Shown piece by piece: positions 6,105 to 6,593 of a stretch of DNA of 6,593 nt. The translations under genes were made by a program, and so were the position numbers. Each line of letters begins with the position of its first letter. Position 1 is the stretch's first letter. The notes under the pieces were generated by a model. It had not been told where the DNA came from. It ran no database searches and saw nothing but the letters and a program-made list of their open reading frames with translations. Origin of the DNA: Chloroflexota bacterium (GTDB lineage: Bacteria; Chloroflexota; Limnocylindria; P2-11E); NCBI GenBank assembly GCA_025350745.1, contig JANXXG010000289.1, forward strand, positions 1 through 6,593, in the 5' to 3' direction.

Positions 6105-6593
6105 CCTCGCCGCTCGAGCGACGCCGGAACGAGCGGCGGGCCGTGGAGCGCGCCGAGCGCCGCGCGGCCGAACGCCGCCGCGGGGCGGGGCGCCGGGACC
6201 TCGACATGCTGCTCGATGTCACACGACGGTTGATGACGGTCACGGATCTCGACGCGCTCCTGCGGCTCATCGCGGATGCCACCGTCGCGATGGTCGACGC
6301 CGAGCGGGCCACGATCTTCGTCGTCGATCAGCAGCGGCAGGAGTATTGGTCCCGCGTCGCGACCGGCGACGGGGTGGGCGAGATCCGGTTCCCGCTTGGC
6401 GTCGGCATCGCCGGCACCGTGGCCAAGACCGGGGAGACGATCAGCATCTCCGACGCGTACGCTGATCCACGGTTCAGTCCGGCCAACGACAAGCGGACCG
6501 GCTTTGTGACCCGCAACCTGCTCACGCTCGCGATGACCGGCCACGACGGTGCGATCATCGGCGTGTTCCAGGCGGTGAACAAGAAGGACGGCG
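6101..6593 (+). CDS. GAF-domain signalling protein, 3' end outside the window
   Basis: The frame stays open to the right edge (164 complete codons from 6101), so output domains are not visible. Residues 5-32 are a highly charged Arg/Glu/Ala segment likely to be helical. From about residue 48 comes a GAF domain: TDLDALLRLIADATVAMV, ERATIFVVD, FPLGVGIAGTVAKTGE, ISDAYADPRF, then IIGVFQAVNKKDG at the edge. GAF domains bind small ligands such as cyclic nucleotides; the NK of VNKKDG is where the NKFDE-type motif of some cyclic-nucleotide-binding GAFs would begin, but the rest is cut off. The TTG start at 6101 is chosen because GGAG lies at 6092-6095 and because it overlaps the preceding stop as TTGA. 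GTG 6143 and ATG 6206 are alternatives; ATG 6206 would drop the charged segment but keep the GAF domain. Such proteins often end in cyclase, phosphodiesterase or kinase modules. Confidence 0.85.
   Translation, partial: MTSPLERRRNERRAVERAERRAAERRRGAGRRDLDMLLDVTRRLMTVTDLDALLRLIADATVAMVDAERATIFVVDQQRQEYWSRVATGDGVGEIRFPLGVGIAGTVAKTGETISISDAYADPRFSPANDKRTGFVTRNLLTLAMTGHDGAIIGVFQAVNKKDG

Noticed and set aside
1..6593. CRISPR arrays, tRNA or rRNA genes, insertion sequences, phage genes
   Set aside because: No spaced direct repeats, cloverleaf-like sequences, transposase motifs or terminal inverted repeats were seen on either strand.

Overview
The window is GC-rich bacterial DNA with all genes on the + strand. 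Its core, about 792-5847, is a complete and very compact amino-group-carrier operon in the order lysW-lysX-lysY-lysZ-lysJ-lysK. This is the LysW-dependent second half of the alpha-aminoadipate (AAA) route to lysine, known from Thermus, Sulfolobus and Thermococcus. In some archaea the same enzyme set also makes ornithine for arginine. GC content, GTG/TTG starts and the LysW pathway fit a Chloroflexota-like or other deep-branching terrestrial bacterium. That placement is inference, because no taxonomic marker is present.

Layout. Bases 1-735 are the 3' part of a GAF-GGDEF diguanylate cyclase whose start lies upstream of the window. A 56-base gap (736-791) holds a 12-bp AT-rich palindrome, a possible -10 box and a strong Shine-Dalgarno. 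It is followed by the tiny carrier gene lysW (57 residues, ending EDWGE). From lysW to lysK there is no intergenic space: junctions overlap by 8, 0, 4, 4 and 1 bases, which implies one transcript with translational coupling. After lysK, bases 5848-6100 hold a possible promoter, a GC-rich hairpin and what looks like a small membrane-anchored gene split between two reading frames. A second GAF-domain gene follows and runs off the right edge.

How the genes work together. LysX ligates the amino group of alpha-aminoadipate (or glutamate) to the C-terminal Glu of LysW. LysZ phosphorylates the distal carboxylate, LysY reduces it to the semialdehyde, LysJ transaminates it, and LysK cleaves lysine (or ornithine) from LysW. 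LysW protects the amino group and serves as an acidic handle for all five enzymes. The early AAA-pathway genes (homocitrate synthase, homoaconitase, homoisocitrate dehydrogenase) are not in this window, so the substrate cannot be fixed from it.

I do not see a wholly new system. The parts that most deserve a second look are the frame-split gene between lysK and the downstream GAF gene, the lysine/arginine specificity, and the Gly-to-Ala change in LysZ.
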